DNA of 64,000 bases from Opitutaceae bacterium (lineage in GTDB: Bacteria; Verrucomicrobiota; Verrucomicrobiia; Opitutales; Opitutaceae), in NCBI GenBank assembly GCA_030648295.1, contig JAUSID010000188.1:54454-118453 (forward strand), read 5' to 3'. The notes beneath the pieces were generated by a model, which made no database searches, was not told the DNA's origin, and worked only from the letters and a program-made list of their open reading frames with translations. Numbering within the stretch: the first letter of the stretch is position 1; each line of letters starts with the position of its first letter. The translations under genes and the position numbers were made by a program. Positions 35,364 through 45,732 of this stretch are shown piece after piece.

Positions 35364-36491
35364 ATGGCCGCCCCCTCCATCCTGGTCGTCGACGACCAAC
35401 CGATCAACGTCCAGCTGCTGAAACGGAAGCTGGAGCGTGAGGGCATTCGCGTCACCGCCGCCTACAACGGCCTGGAAGCGCTGGATGCGATCAAGAAGAC
35501 CAAGCCGGACTTGATCCTGCTCGACGTGATGATGCCGGACATGGATGGCATCGAGGTTTGCCAGCGGCTGCAGGCCAGCGAAGACACCCGTGGCATCCCG
35601 GTGATTTTCATCACCGCGCGTACGACCAAGGAAAGCAAACTCGAGGGCTTGGGTGTCGGCGCCGTCGATTACATCACCAAACCGATCGACCTCGATGAGA
35701 CGCTGGCGCGGGTGCAAACGCAGCTCCGTTTTGTCACCATCAACCGCCAGCTCGTCGACCTGACCCGGCGGCTCGAGGAGTCGCGCAAGTCCGCCACGAT
35801 TGGCGCCGTGACGCAGGGCATCGCGCATAATCTCAACAACCTTCTCGGTGTCGTCATCGGTTACCTCGACCTGGTCAAGGCGTACTACGACAAGCCCGAG
35901 CAGGTGAAAAAGAACGCGCAGCACGTCGAGGACGCGGTGCAGCGCATTGTTTCGATCATCAAACAGCTGAGCACGCTGGTGGTGAAATCGCGGCCGCCGC
36001 TGATCAAGGCGGGCGTGGAAAAGCTGATCGAGGGTGGGATCGCGCGGTTTCACGAGGATTACCGGCTCACTGCGCCGGTGACGATCGACAACCCGCTCGA
36101 GGATCTTCTCATCGACACCAACTACGAGATCTTCGAGGAGGTTCTGGCGAAGGTGTTGATGAACGCGTGGGAATCGTACCAGAACAAGCTCAGCGATCCG
36201 CGTCCGATATCCATTCACACGCGGATTGTGGAGAAACCGGACAACGGAAAGTTTGTGGAGATTCGCGTGATGGATCACGGCCGCGGCATCGACGGTGAAA
36301 TCCGGGACAAGATTTTCGAACCGTTCGTCAGCACGAAAAACACCGTCGGCGTGGGCATGGGCCTCACCGTGGCGCGGCACGCGCTGCGGAATCTCGGCGG
36401 CGAAGTGACGATGACCGACACGGCCGGCGGCGGAGCCACCGCGATTCTGATGCACCCGATCGAGAAGCGGAAGAAGAACATCGACGGCTGA
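35364..36491 (+). CDS. Response regulator-histidine kinase fusion (REC-HK)
   Basis: 375 residues, soluble. An N-terminal receiver (residues 1-120; D54 in LLDVMMPDMDG, K106 in YITKP) is fused to a histidine kinase core: H155 in QGIAHNLNNLLGVVIGYLDL (NtrB-like H-box), N-box AKVLMNAWESY, G1 DHGRGI and G2 VGVGMGLTVARH. The receiver probably controls the kinase, as in relay systems where a hybrid kinase feeds this protein. The three hybrid kinases of the window are possible donors, but that is only proximity. The HisKA helix lacks the classic HEIRTP motif. Confidence 0.87.
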   Translation: MAAPSILVVDDQPINVQLLKRKLEREGIRVTAAYNGLEALDAIKKTKPDLILLDVMMPDMDGIEVCQRLQASEDTRGIPVIFITARTTKESKLEGLGVGAVDYITKPIDLDETLARVQTQLRFVTINRQLVDLTRRLEESRKSATIGAVTQGIAHNLNNLLGVVIGYLDLVKAYYDKPEQVKKNAQHVEDAVQRIVSIIKQLSTLVVKSRPPLIKAGVEKLIEGGIARFHEDYRLTAPVTIDNPLEDLLIDTNYEIFEEVLAKVLMNAWESYQNKLSDPRPISIHTRIVEKPDNGKFVEIRVMDHGRGIDGEIRDKIFEPFVSTKNTVGVGMGLTVARHALRNLGGEVTMTDTAGGGATAILMHPIEKRKKNIDG

Positions 36492-36554
36492 CCGGCCATC
36501 GCGCCGAGCACGACCGGATTGCAAATTCTCCCGGTCCGGCCTGCCCTACTCTCC

Positions 36555-37361
36555 ATGCCGAAAATCGCGTTCCTTGGGTCGGGCAACATGGCGGGGGCCA
36601 TCGTCGAGGGTCTGCTGGCGAAAAACGCCGCCACCTCTGCGGAATTGATCTGCCTCGGTGGCGACGACGACACGGCAGCGAAGCTCCAGGCCCGCACGGG
36701 CATCGGCGTTGCGCGATCGCTCGACGAATTGCTGAAGGACGCGGGCACGCTGGTGGTCGCCTTCAAGCCCCAGCATCTCGCCTCCGCGGATCCGCGGCTG
36801 GCGACTCTGGCCGCGGGCAAGCTCGTCGTCTCCATTCTCGCCGGAAAACGCATTGCCTCGCTGGCGCGGGTTTTTTCCAGTGCCCGCAATATCGTGCGAA
36901 CCATGCCGAATACGCCCGGCCAGATCGGCGCCGGGATCACCGGATGGTGTTCGCACGAGCCCCTGTCGGCGGAGGACCGCGCGACCGTGGGCAAGCTTCT
37001 CGACGCGCTGGGTGCGGCGGTGGAGGTGCCGGAAGTGGACCTCGACGCCGTCACCGGGGTGAGCGGCAGCGGGCCGGCCTACGTTTTCGAATTCGCCGCG
37101 GCGCTGCGCGATGCCGGCGTGGCCGCCGGACTGACACGGCCGACGGCGGAAAAACTGGCGATGGAAACGCTGCTGGGCGCGGCGCGGCTGCTCGCCCGCA
37201 AGAAGATCGATCCCGAGATTCTCCGCGATCAAGTCACGTCGCCAAACGGCACGACCTACGCGGGCCTCCAAAAGATGAAGGCCCGTGATTTCCGCGGCTT
37301 GATTCGTGAAACGGTCCTGGCCGCCACGGCGCGCTCGAAGGAGCTTTCGCAGGACGATTGA
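36555..37361 (+). CDS. proC: Pyrroline-5-carboxylate reductase
   Basis: 268 residues from ATG 36555. It makes L-proline from pyrroline-5-carboxylate with NAD(P)H. GSGNMAGAIVEGLL is the nucleotide loop; RTMPNTPGQIGAG, AVTGVSGSGPAYVF and VTSPNGTTYAGLQKM are ProC signatures, including the final substrate-binding helix. It is 38 bases upstream of hldD on the same strand. Confidence 0.95.
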   Translation: MPKIAFLGSGNMAGAIVEGLLAKNAATSAELICLGGDDDTAAKLQARTGIGVARSLDELLKDAGTLVVAFKPQHLASADPRLATLAAGKLVVSILAGKRIASLARVFSSARNIVRTMPNTPGQIGAGITGWCSHEPLSAEDRATVGKLLDALGAAVEVPEVDLDAVTGVSGSGPAYVFEFAAALRDAGVAAGLTRPTAEKLAMETLLGAARLLARKKIDPEILRDQVTSPNGTTYAGLQKMKARDFRGLIRETVLAATARSKELSQDD

Positions 37362-37399
37362 CCGTGTAAATCCGTGCCACCCGTGGTCAAAAACTCCGC

Positions 37400-38398
37400 A
37401 TGAGCTCACTCGACGGCCGCATCCTCGTTACCGGCGGCGCCGGTTTCATCGGCAGCGCATTGGTGTGGGCGCTCAATCAGCGGGGGCACGCCGACATTGT
37501 CGTGACGGATTTTCTCGGGGCGGACGAAAAGTGGAAGAACCTGGTGCCGCTGAAATTCGCCGATTACGTGGATGCCGCCGACTTTCGCCGTCACCTGGCG
37601 CAAAACGCGACCGTGTTCGGGAAGTTTTCCGCCGTGTTTCACCTCGGGGCGTGCTCGGCCACCACGGAGAAAAACGCCGCGTACCTCGCCGACAACAATT
37701 ACGGCTACACGAAAGAGCTCGCGACGTGGTCGCTGGCCCAGGGCGCACGTTTCATCTACGCCTCGTCGGCCGCGACGTACGGCGATGGCACGCAGGGGAT
37801 GGACGACCGGTCCGACGACTTGAGCCGGCTGCGGCCGCTGAACATGTATGGATATTCCAAGCACATGTTCGATCTCCACGCCCAGCGCATGGGGTGGCTG
37901 TCCCGCATCGTCGGCGTGAAGTATTTCAACGTTTTCGGCCCGAACGAGGATCACAAGGGCGACATGCGTTCGCTGGTCAACAAGGCTTATCAACAGATTC
38001 TTGCCACCGGCCGCGTGCAGTTGTTCAAGAGCCACAAGCCGGAATTCAAGGACGGCGAACAGATGCGCGATTTTTTGTACGTCAAGGATGCCGTCGAGAT
38101 GACGCTGCACTTTGCCACGCCGGCCGGCGCCGCCGGCGGATTGTATAACCTGGGAAGTGGCGAGGCGAACACGTGGCTCACGCTGACGCGGGCGATTTTT
38201 TCGGCGCTCGGCCGCGAACCGCAGATCGAGTTCATCGACATGCCCGGGGTGCTGCGGGGCAAGTATCAGTACTACACCAAGGCCGATATCTCGAGGCTCC
38301 GCGCTTCCGGCTACTCGCGGCCCGTGACCGTGCTGGCCGAGGCCGTTCGCGACTACGTGCAGAACCACCTCGTCCCCGGGAAGAGACTGGGTGAGTAA
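37400..38398 (+). CDS. hldD: ADP-L-glycero-D-manno-heptose-6-epimerase
   Basis: 332 residues, extended SDR. NAD loop TGGAGFIGSAL, catalytic YxxxK as YGYSKHMFD, and the HldD-type segments VFGPNEDHKGDMRS and GEQMRDFLYVKD. It makes the heptose donor for lipopolysaccharide inner core, which supports a Gram-negative envelope with heptose-containing LPS or other surface glycan. Follows proC. A perfect palindrome follows the stop. Confidence 0.93.
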   Translation: MSSLDGRILVTGGAGFIGSALVWALNQRGHADIVVTDFLGADEKWKNLVPLKFADYVDAADFRRHLAQNATVFGKFSAVFHLGACSATTEKNAAYLADNNYGYTKELATWSLAQGARFIYASSAATYGDGTQGMDDRSDDLSRLRPLNMYGYSKHMFDLHAQRMGWLSRIVGVKYFNVFGPNEDHKGDMRSLVNKAYQQILATGRVQLFKSHKPEFKDGEQMRDFLYVKDAVEMTLHFATPAGAAGGLYNLGSGEANTWLTLTRAIFSALGREPQIEFIDMPGVLRGKYQYYTKADISRLRASGYSRPVTVLAEAVRDYVQNHLVPGKRLGE

Positions 38399-38401
38399 CA
38401 T

Positions 38402-38426
38402 GGTTTTCCGCCGCCGGCGGAAAACC
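38402..38426. repeat. 11-bp-arm palindrome between hldD and cytochrome gene
   Basis: GGTTTTCCGCC-GCC-GGCGGAAAACC, a perfect hairpin placed between two convergent genes, three bases after the hldD stop and 12 before the stop of the cytochrome gene. No T-run follows, but it is positioned as a bidirectional transcript end. Confidence 0.75.
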
Positions 38427-38438
38427 TGCGCAAGTCTC

Positions 38439-39098
38439 CTACGGCAGCTTCTCCAGCTCGGCGGCGGTCCACGGCTTGTGGTCGCCTTCCTTGCCGTGAA
38501 TCTCGGCGACCTTTTCGGTCGTGATTGGCCCCGCCTTGTTGCCCCACTCCTGCCGCACGTACGTGAGCACGGCAGCAATGCGATCATCGGAAAGGTTGAA
38601 ACCGGAACCCGCGACACGGCCGGCGGCCGGCATCATGGAATTGAAATCGGCACCCTTCACCTTGACGGGCCCCTGGAGGCCGTGAAGCGCGATGCGAATA
38701 AGGCGTTCCTCGGAGCCGACGACCCATTCCGACTCGACGAGGGGCGGAAACGCGCCCGGCAGGCCCATGCCGTTTGCCTGATGGCACGCGGCGCAGACGG
38801 TCGCGTACACCTTCTTGCCCTTCTCGATCGGATCCTCGGGCGCGGCGGCGGCGGCCGTCGCCTTGGGTGCCGTCTCGTCGAACACCTTCGGATCGAAGTA
38901 TCCGGCATAGCGGCCGAGATAGGTGGCGCCGAAGAAGATCAGTCCGCTGAAGATAAAGAGCAGGTTGAGCGGTAGCAGCCGGTAGCGCGCCTTCTCGTCC
39001 GGCTGTTTGCCGAGCAACTTTTCGTGCGCCACGACGACCGCGTCGTCGGTGACCACCGCCTGATCGATCCGCGGATCGGAATTCGAAGGGCCGTTCAT
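38439..39098 (-). CDS. CcoP-like membrane-anchored cytochrome c (single heme)
   Basis: 219 residues, the last gene of the respiratory operon. An N-terminal region faces the cytoplasm, then one transmembrane helix (about 44-60, NLLFIFSGLIFFGATYLG) and a periplasmic cytochrome c domain with the heme site C102-x-x-C105-H106 and a distal Met in NSMMPAAG. True CcoP/FixP carries two hemes; this has one. It overlaps the CcoO-like gene by 4 bases. Likely an electron carrier of the ACIII-linked module. Confidence 0.88.
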   Translation of the reverse strand: MNGPSNSDPRIDQAVVTDDAVVVAHEKLLGKQPDEKARYRLLPLNLLFIFSGLIFFGATYLGRYAGYFDPKVFDETAPKATAAAAAPEDPIEKGKKVYATVCAACHQANGMGLPGAFPPLVESEWVVGSEERLIRIALHGLQGPVKVKGADFNSMMPAAGRVAGSGFNLSDDRIAAVLTYVRQEWGNKAGPITTEKVAEIHGKEGDHKPWTAAELEKLP

Positions 39099-39811
39099 TT
39101 CTTCGCCCCCTCCGTCTTCTTCTTTTCATCCGGCGCGGCGGCGGGCACAGGGGTTTCCTTCGGGGCGGCATGCGCCGGGGCCCCGGCCTTGGTTTCCTTC
39201 GGGGCTGGCCGCGCCTCGGGATAAACGAATGCGTGGTTCAAGCTGAGCAGGTAGGACACGAGCGACTGGGCCTGCTCCGTCGGCACGATTTCGTAATTCG
39301 CCGCCGGCGCATCCCTGCCCGCGAGCGGCAGTGCCTTGAGCGAACGCTGTCCGGAAATCTGACGTTCCTGGAAAAGGAAGCGGTAGGCCGGATGCGTCGG
39401 CGAGCCGAGATACAACAGCTTCATCAGGTCCTCCGCCGCGGGCGCATTCGGTTTCCGCGCCGCGAGATTGGCGAGATCCGGCCCGAGCCGCAATCCGCCG
39501 AGCTGCGGAACAATCTGGTGAATGTAATCACGGGCGACGCTCTGGCGGTCGCCCCACCCCCGCGCCTGGTCCGAGCCGTAGCCCGGCCGGCGCACCTGTT
39601 GCGTGTGGCACGAAGCGCAACCCAGCTCCGCGTACACCAGCTGGCCGCGGGCCGCGATGCCGGATTGACGAAATGGATACGACTGCTGGTCGCCGTCGTC
39701 GAAATAAGGCGCAAGCGCCCCGAGTTGCGCGTGGGAGCCGAGCACTATCCCGGCCCACGAAATCGTCAGGGCGGCCAGCAGGCCGAAAAGGAAAACCGGC
39801 GCGTTTTTCAT
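39095..39811 (-). CDS. CcoO-like monoheme cytochrome c
   Basis: 238 residues from ATG 39811. N-terminal membrane anchor (PVFLFGLLAALTISWAGIVLG), then a cytochrome c domain with the CcoO/FixO-type heme site GCASCHTQQVRR (C65, C68, H69), RLGPDLANL, and a Lys/Ala/Pro-rich tail. Canonical CcoO continues ...CHtQMIRP, close to this. Overlaps the CcoN-like gene by 4 bases upstream and the CcoP-like gene by 4 downstream, so the three are translationally coupled. Confidence 0.88.
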   Translation of the reverse strand: MKNAPVFLFGLLAALTISWAGIVLGSHAQLGALAPYFDDGDQQSYPFRQSGIAARGQLVYAELGCASCHTQQVRRPGYGSDQARGWGDRQSVARDYIHQIVPQLGGLRLGPDLANLAARKPNAPAAEDLMKLLYLGSPTHPAYRFLFQERQISGQRSLKALPLAGRDAPAANYEIVPTEQAQSLVSYLLSLNHAFVYPEARPAPKETKAGAPAHAAPKETPVPAAAPDEKKKTEGAKK

Positions 39812-41235
39812 GTCGCAGTCGCCTCCACGGCCGACGGCTGGCGGAAGGGGCCCGGGCTGGACGCGTCCGCCGTGCGGCACGGACAGACACTCTGGAAGAA
39901 ATTCACGACGAGCAGGAGATTCGCCGCGAGCATGACCAGCTGCGAGGCGGTCGCGATCAACAGCGGCCCGCGAATGTTGCCGAGGATGTCCGCCACCGGG
40001 GTTTTCCCATCGAGCAGGTATCCACCCTGCAACCACCCGGCCACCGTCAGGCTCACGACGGCACCGACCACGCCGGCGATGAAGAGCACACGATGCCCGA
40101 CGATCAGGGCACCGGATGACCAGGTGCGTCCGGTGAGCCGCGGCAGCATGTAATAGATGCTGCCGAAGAAGAGCGTCGAGATCGCGCCCTGGTAAGCGAG
40201 CTGGTCGAGTGCGCTGCCGGCGAAGGTGAAATGCAGCCGTTCGGCGACGACGCGAAACGACACGATCGCGTTGAGGACGCCCGAGAGAATATAGGCGGCG
40301 AGTCCAAACCGGATGAAACTCAGGGCGTTTCCGGTCCCGCCGAGCACCACCCGCAGGTTCAGCCCGAGAACCATGTGGTGAAAGAGCACCAGCATGCCGG
40401 CGACGATGGCGACGGTTGAAATCCACGCCGGTACCGGCCCGCCCACGAGGGCACGGCCCGCGGTCCAGCCACCGGCCATCAGCAGGACCCAGAACGCCAG
40501 CGGGGCGAATTCGTAGCTCGGCAGGAGCCGGCCGGTCACCTTCGGAACAATGTAATAGGCCCCGGCCAGCGCGAGCGGCGCGAGCCAGAACGACCAGATG
40601 CCCTGGGCGTACCACGCGGCGGCGATCGCCTGGAGCGTTCCCCGCATCGGTGCCCACAGCATCACCATCTGTCCCGCCGTGAGCAACCACGGGAAAAGGA
40701 ACAGCGCCGCGACGACGTACCATTGCGATGCATACGTCGAGTCGACGCGGCGGCCGGACCACGCGAGCACGCCGGAGAGCGCAATCGCCGCGTAGGCGAC
40801 CACGAGCAGCGGTTGAACGTAGCGCGGCAGCTGGAGCATCGGCAGCGAGGTCATGTCGCCCAGCGCAATTCCAACCAGCCCCGCCAGGACGCCGAGGTTC
40901 CAAAACACCGTGCCGGTGACGGTCCAGTTCAGCGCGCGCAGCAGATTTCCGCCGAGCCGGCCAACGAGCCACAACCCAATGCCAAGCCCGGCGTTCGCCG
41001 CCCACCCGTAGATGAAAGCGGTTTCGCGCAACGCCTCGGCGCGACCGTGCGTGAGCCACGGGAGGTCCTGCAAAAATGCGGGCGAATGCAGCTGGATGGC
41101 CGCGATCAGCGCGAGGATGCCACTCAGGACGAGCCACCCCAGCGACGACGCGAGCAACAGCAACAGCGCCCCGCGGGCGTGTACATCGACGGGGCTGACT
41201 TCGGCCGAAACGGCGTTGGTCGGGGCGATGATCAT
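39808..41235 (-). CDS. CcoN-like cbb3 oxidase subunit I homologue lacking heme and copper ligands
   Basis: 475 residues with about 12 helices in the cbb3 subunit I order. Homology is clear in helices 6-11 (AYYIVPK, FWVLL, YYMLPRLTGR, LQGG). Aligned from memory to CcoN, all six cofactor histidines are replaced: the low-spin heme b ligand of helix 2 by R70; the CuB ligands by Q211, R261 and A262; the heme b3/b HVH pair of helix 10 by L343 and Q345. The active-site Tyr of helix 7 is also lost (G255). Remaining His (for example 286-287, 335, 381) are not at ligand positions. So it is probably not an O2 reductase but a structural or quinone/proton-related membrane subunit. It sits directly after actF and a small membrane gene and before CcoO/CcoP-like genes. 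Confidence 0.88.
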   Translation of the reverse strand: MIIAPTNAVSAEVSPVDVHARGALLLLLASSLGWLVLSGILALIAAIQLHSPAFLQDLPWLTHGRAEALRETAFIYGWAANAGLGIGLWLVGRLGGNLLRALNWTVTGTVFWNLGVLAGLVGIALGDMTSLPMLQLPRYVQPLLVVAYAAIALSGVLAWSGRRVDSTYASQWYVVAALFLFPWLLTAGQMVMLWAPMRGTLQAIAAAWYAQGIWSFWLAPLALAGAYYIVPKVTGRLLPSYEFAPLAFWVLLMAGGWTAGRALVGGPVPAWISTVAIVAGMLVLFHHMVLGLNLRVVLGGTGNALSFIRFGLAAYILSGVLNAIVSFRVVAERLHFTFAGSALDQLAYQGAISTLFFGSIYYMLPRLTGRTWSSGALIVGHRVLFIAGVVGAVVSLTVAGWLQGGYLLDGKTPVADILGNIRGPLLIATASQLVMLAANLLLVVNFFQSVCPCRTADASSPGPFRQPSAVEATAT

Positions 41236-41241
41236 TTCAAG

Positions 41242-41625
41242 TTATTTCTTGCGCGGCGGATTTTCCGGACGCTCCGGTTTTTTCCCGCGGTATTGCTCGA
41301 CCGTCAGCTCCATCGCGCGCTCGATCGGCAGCCGCACCACGCCGGCCTTCTGGTCGACCCAGCCGTAGCTCGTCGCCTGCCTGGCATTCGCCTGGCGGAC
41401 TTCAGCCAGGGTGGCGCGACGCGACACGCTCGTGGAGCGCCATTCGAGCTCCTTGCCCATGTTTTCCGCCGCCGCGTTCTGCGGCGCGGTCTCCACCGGT
41501 GAATACAAATAACACACGACGAAGAAGAACGCCGCGAACAGCACCAGCACGGCCACGATCGTGAACAACGACACGGGACGCGGTGCCGGCGGAGTCGTCG
41601 AAGTGAAAGCGGGCGTGTCACTCAT
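41242..41625 (-). CDS. Small single-helix membrane protein of the ACIII operon
   Basis: 127 residues with one helix (about 19-42, VSLFTIVAVLVLFAAFFFVVCYL). The periplasmic part ends with GWVDQKAGVVRLPIERAMELTVEQY, a stretch common in small proteins encoded near bacterial oxidase genes. It overlaps the actF stop by 8 bases and precedes the CcoN-like gene by a few bases. Probably an assembly or structural subunit; no known enzyme motif. Confidence 0.75.
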   Translation of the reverse strand: MSDTPAFTSTTPPAPRPVSLFTIVAVLVLFAAFFFVVCYLYSPVETAPQNAAAENMGKELEWRSTSVSRRATLAEVRQANARQATSYGWVDQKAGVVRLPIERAMELTVEQYRGKKPERPENPPRKK

Positions 41626-42901
41626 GGTCAGTCAGGCTTTCGGTAATCCGCGGATCGCGAATCGGGATGAGTTTTGCCGTCGGCAGGCTGCGGAGGTACG
41701 ACCACACGCAGATGCCGCCAATGCCAACGACGGAGGTGAGCACCCAAAGCAGGTTGAACGACAGGAACGGCAGCGAGTCGCCCTCTGCATCCTTCAGGGC
41801 CGGCAGGATGTTGTAGCACATGTCGAGCAGGATGATGGCGAGGATCCAGTACGCGATCCGGCGGATGGTGTGGTGCGTGACCTTGTAGCGATACGACAGC
41901 AGGGCGAAGAACGGGATGAAGAAGTGCCCGAACAGAATGCCGTAGATGCCGACCCACTTCCACTGGTTCGGGGAGCCGTCGTGATTCACCTCGCGCAGGT
42001 TGTACCAGAAGGTTTCCTCCGGCATGTTGGCGTTCCAGATCAGGAAGTATTGGGAGAACGTGACGTACGCCCAGAACACGGTGAACGCGAGCATCAGCTG
42101 GCCGATGCTGTGGAAGTGATTCGTGTTGAGGACACCCTTGTAGTCGCCGCGGCGATACAGCCAGACCATGATGATGACGCCGATCGAGAGCGCACCGCGG
42201 ACGCAGTTCGAGAAGAACCACACGCCATACATGGTGGAAAACCAGTGATACTCGAGCGACTTCACCCAGTAAATCACCGCGGCGGTGAGCGTCAGCGCGA
42301 CGATCGGAATCCCGAACGCGGCCGTCTTGCGGTTCATGAACGTCCACCGCACATCGCCGTCGCTGTCCTGCTGGAAGGACGCCCGCCGCAGCCGGGCCGA
42401 CAGCCACATCCAGAGAAGGAAGAAGGCGGCGGTGCCAATCACGAACGTGTTGAAATTGAGGAAGCCCTCTTTCTTCAGGTAGAGCGGATCGTGGCCAACC
42501 GTGTGCCCGCCGTGGAGCTCATGGGCCGGATTCATCCACGGCCAGATGAGGTCGCGTTGAAACCACGAGGCCAGGATCAGCGGCACGAACAATACCGCGA
42601 GCCACTTGAACGATGCGAGCCCGTGCTCCCATTGGCGGCGGATCACGACGGACCATGACGCGTCTAAAATGTGGTGAATGAGCACCATCAGGAGCATGCC
42701 AATCGCCATCGCCGTCCAAAACGTGATGCCCACGAGGTAGGACGTCGCCACGGCCGACGCAGTGACGCCGGGAATGATCAGGGCGAGCGCCGTCAACCCG
42801 AGGCCCACTAGGCCAACGAGGAGGGCGGTGCCGGCGGCGGCAGGCGCGGAGGGATGCGCGGCCGGGATGGCGCCGGGAGCGGTTGCAGCGTGTGCGCTCA
42901 T
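41618..42901 (-). CDS. actF: Alternative complex III subunit ActF (NrfD-like quinol subunit)
   Basis: 427 residues, about ten helices, the second NrfD-like membrane subunit of ACIII. Segments FLWMWLSARLRR, WFSTMYGVWFFSN, FHSIGQLMLAFTVFWAYVTFSQYFLIWNANMPEE and FGHFFIPF are ActF hallmarks. It binds no heme and forms part of the quinol-oxidising membrane unit with ActC. Overlaps actE by 4 bases. Confidence 0.93.
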   Translation of the reverse strand: MSAHAATAPGAIPAAHPSAPAAAGTALLVGLVGLGLTALALIIPGVTASAVATSYLVGITFWTAMAIGMLLMVLIHHILDASWSVVIRRQWEHGLASFKWLAVLFVPLILASWFQRDLIWPWMNPAHELHGGHTVGHDPLYLKKEGFLNFNTFVIGTAAFFLLWMWLSARLRRASFQQDSDGDVRWTFMNRKTAAFGIPIVALTLTAAVIYWVKSLEYHWFSTMYGVWFFSNCVRGALSIGVIIMVWLYRRGDYKGVLNTNHFHSIGQLMLAFTVFWAYVTFSQYFLIWNANMPEETFWYNLREVNHDGSPNQWKWVGIYGILFGHFFIPFFALLSYRYKVTHHTIRRIAYWILAIILLDMCYNILPALKDAEGDSLPFLSFNLLWVLTSVVGIGGICVWSYLRSLPTAKLIPIRDPRITESLTDHE

Positions 42902-43536
42902 TGGATACCAAGGGTCTGGCGGGCGGCCGGATCGCTTACATCCGCGGGCTTGCCCTGGTGGGCACGCTGGAGTGCGCGCATGTATGCGATCACCGCCCAG
43001 CGCTCATCGGGCGCGAGCTTGTCGGCGTAGGAAAGCATCGTGTTCTTGCCGTTCGTGATCGTGTTGTAGATTTCCCCCTCGGCCATGTTGCGCAGCCGAT
43101 CGTCATGGTACGTCGGCGTGGCACCCATGCCGTACCGCTTCGTGATGCCATTGCCGTCGCCGAGTTCGCTGTGGCACGGCGCGCAATAAATCGTGTACCG
43201 CTCGCGGCCGTGCTCGATGAAAGCGCGGTCGACGGAGAGCTTGGCCGGAAATCCCTTCACCCATCCGCCCGCGTCGTCCTTGCCGAGGTAAAGTTGATCA
43301 TCGTCCCGCAGCATCCCGCGGGCGACCGTGTGCGCCGGCGGCACGCGATCGGCACGGCCGTCGGCGAAGAATGTGCTCGCGCCCTGCGGCCGGAGCTTCG
43401 GCTGGTATTTCATGCCCGGAAATGCCCACTCTGGAAACACGTCCATCGGCGGCCGGGTGAACGTCGTACCGCGCAAGCCGAAGATCGACGCGAGCGCCAC
43501 GCAGACAAACAACGTGATGAGGTAGACGTTGCGCAT
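42898..43536 (-). CDS. actE: Alternative complex III cytochrome c subunit ActE
   Basis: 212 residues, N-terminal signal anchor, one c-type heme site C118-x-x-C121-H122 (YCAPCHS). Opening residues around TTFTRPPMDVFPEWAFPGMKYQPKL and the late GKNTMLSYADKLAPDERWAVIAYMRAL, with its Met axial ligand, are typical of ActE. It hands electrons from ActA to the terminal acceptor. Follows actD with 3 bases between. Confidence 0.92.
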   Translation of the reverse strand: MRNVYLITLFVCVALASIFGLRGTTFTRPPMDVFPEWAFPGMKYQPKLRPQGASTFFADGRADRVPPAHTVARGMLRDDDQLYLGKDDAGGWVKGFPAKLSVDRAFIEHGRERYTIYCAPCHSELGDGNGITKRYGMGATPTYHDDRLRNMAEGEIYNTITNGKNTMLSYADKLAPDERWAVIAYMRALQRAHQGKPADVSDPAARQTLGIQ

Positions 43537-43539
43537 GGC

Positions 43540-44073
43540 TCAGGACTCCAGCTCCGTGATCGACACGCCCCCGGCTTTCTCGAGCAGCGCCTTCGTGTTC
43601 GCGAGGTTGAATCGCGGATCGCGCGCTTCGATGACGACAAAGAACGTATCGTCCATCCCGCGGCGGATGTGCTCGTATTTCAGCACGGGATGGTAGTGCA
43701 TCGGCAGCCCGTTCACGACGAACATGCCAATAATCGTGGCAAAGGCGGTGAACAGGATCGTCAGCTCGTAGCTCACCGGAAACGCATACATGGGGCTGAA
43801 GTGGGGCTTGCCGCCAACCACCAGCGGGTAGTCCCACGCGGCCGTCCACCAGATCATCGTCATCCCGGTGATGAACCCGGTGATGCCACCCGCGAGCGAG
43901 ATGCGCGGCACGATGGAGCGGCGAAGTCCCATCGCCTTGTCCAGCCCGTGAACCGGGAATGGCGTGATGCAGTCCCAGTAGCGGTAGCCCGCGTCGCGGA
44001 CCTGTTCCGCGGCGTGGTACAGCGCGGGAGTCGTGGTGAAGGTGGCGATTAGCCCGTAAGGTTGCGCAGCCAT
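43540..44073 (-). CDS. actD: Alternative complex III subunit ActD (DUF3341)
   Basis: 177 residues. GLIATFTTTPALYHAAEQVRDAGYRYWDCITPFPVHGLD is the DUF3341/ActD cytoplasmic domain, followed by two helices (SLAGGITGFITGMTMIWW and ELTILFTAFATIIGMFVVNGLP). A structural membrane subunit of ACIII. Between actC and actD are three degenerate GTCYCTG heptads (44077-44097). Confidence 0.92.
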   Translation of the reverse strand: MAAQPYGLIATFTTTPALYHAAEQVRDAGYRYWDCITPFPVHGLDKAMGLRRSIVPRISLAGGITGFITGMTMIWWTAAWDYPLVVGGKPHFSPMYAFPVSYELTILFTAFATIIGMFVVNGLPMHYHPVLKYEHIRRGMDDTFFVVIEARDPRFNLANTKALLEKAGGVSITELES

Positions 44074-44097
44074 TTTGGTCTCTGGTCCTTTAGTCCC

Positions 44098-45576
<1,479 letters not shown>

Positions 45577-45732
45577 CAGCAAAGTCCTCCGGTGACGTTG
45601 GTCGTAGCCGCCGACGTAAGGAGGCTGACGATCAGTAATTCGGAAAATCCAGCCTCGTTACCTCGGCTGCTACGAAGCTCGATCGCAGTCGACTGCGTCG
45701 ATCCGAACACGGAAATGGGTGCAGTGCTCATC

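Noticed and set aside
39812..41137. Long open frame upstream of, and in frame with, the CcoO-like gene
   Set aside because: It overlaps the CcoN-like gene in another frame and is Arg/Gly/Ala-rich nonsense; the true start at 39811 gives a membrane anchor.
39808..41235. Functional cbb3 oxidase subunit I
   Set aside because: Fold fits, but none of the heme or CuB ligands is in place.
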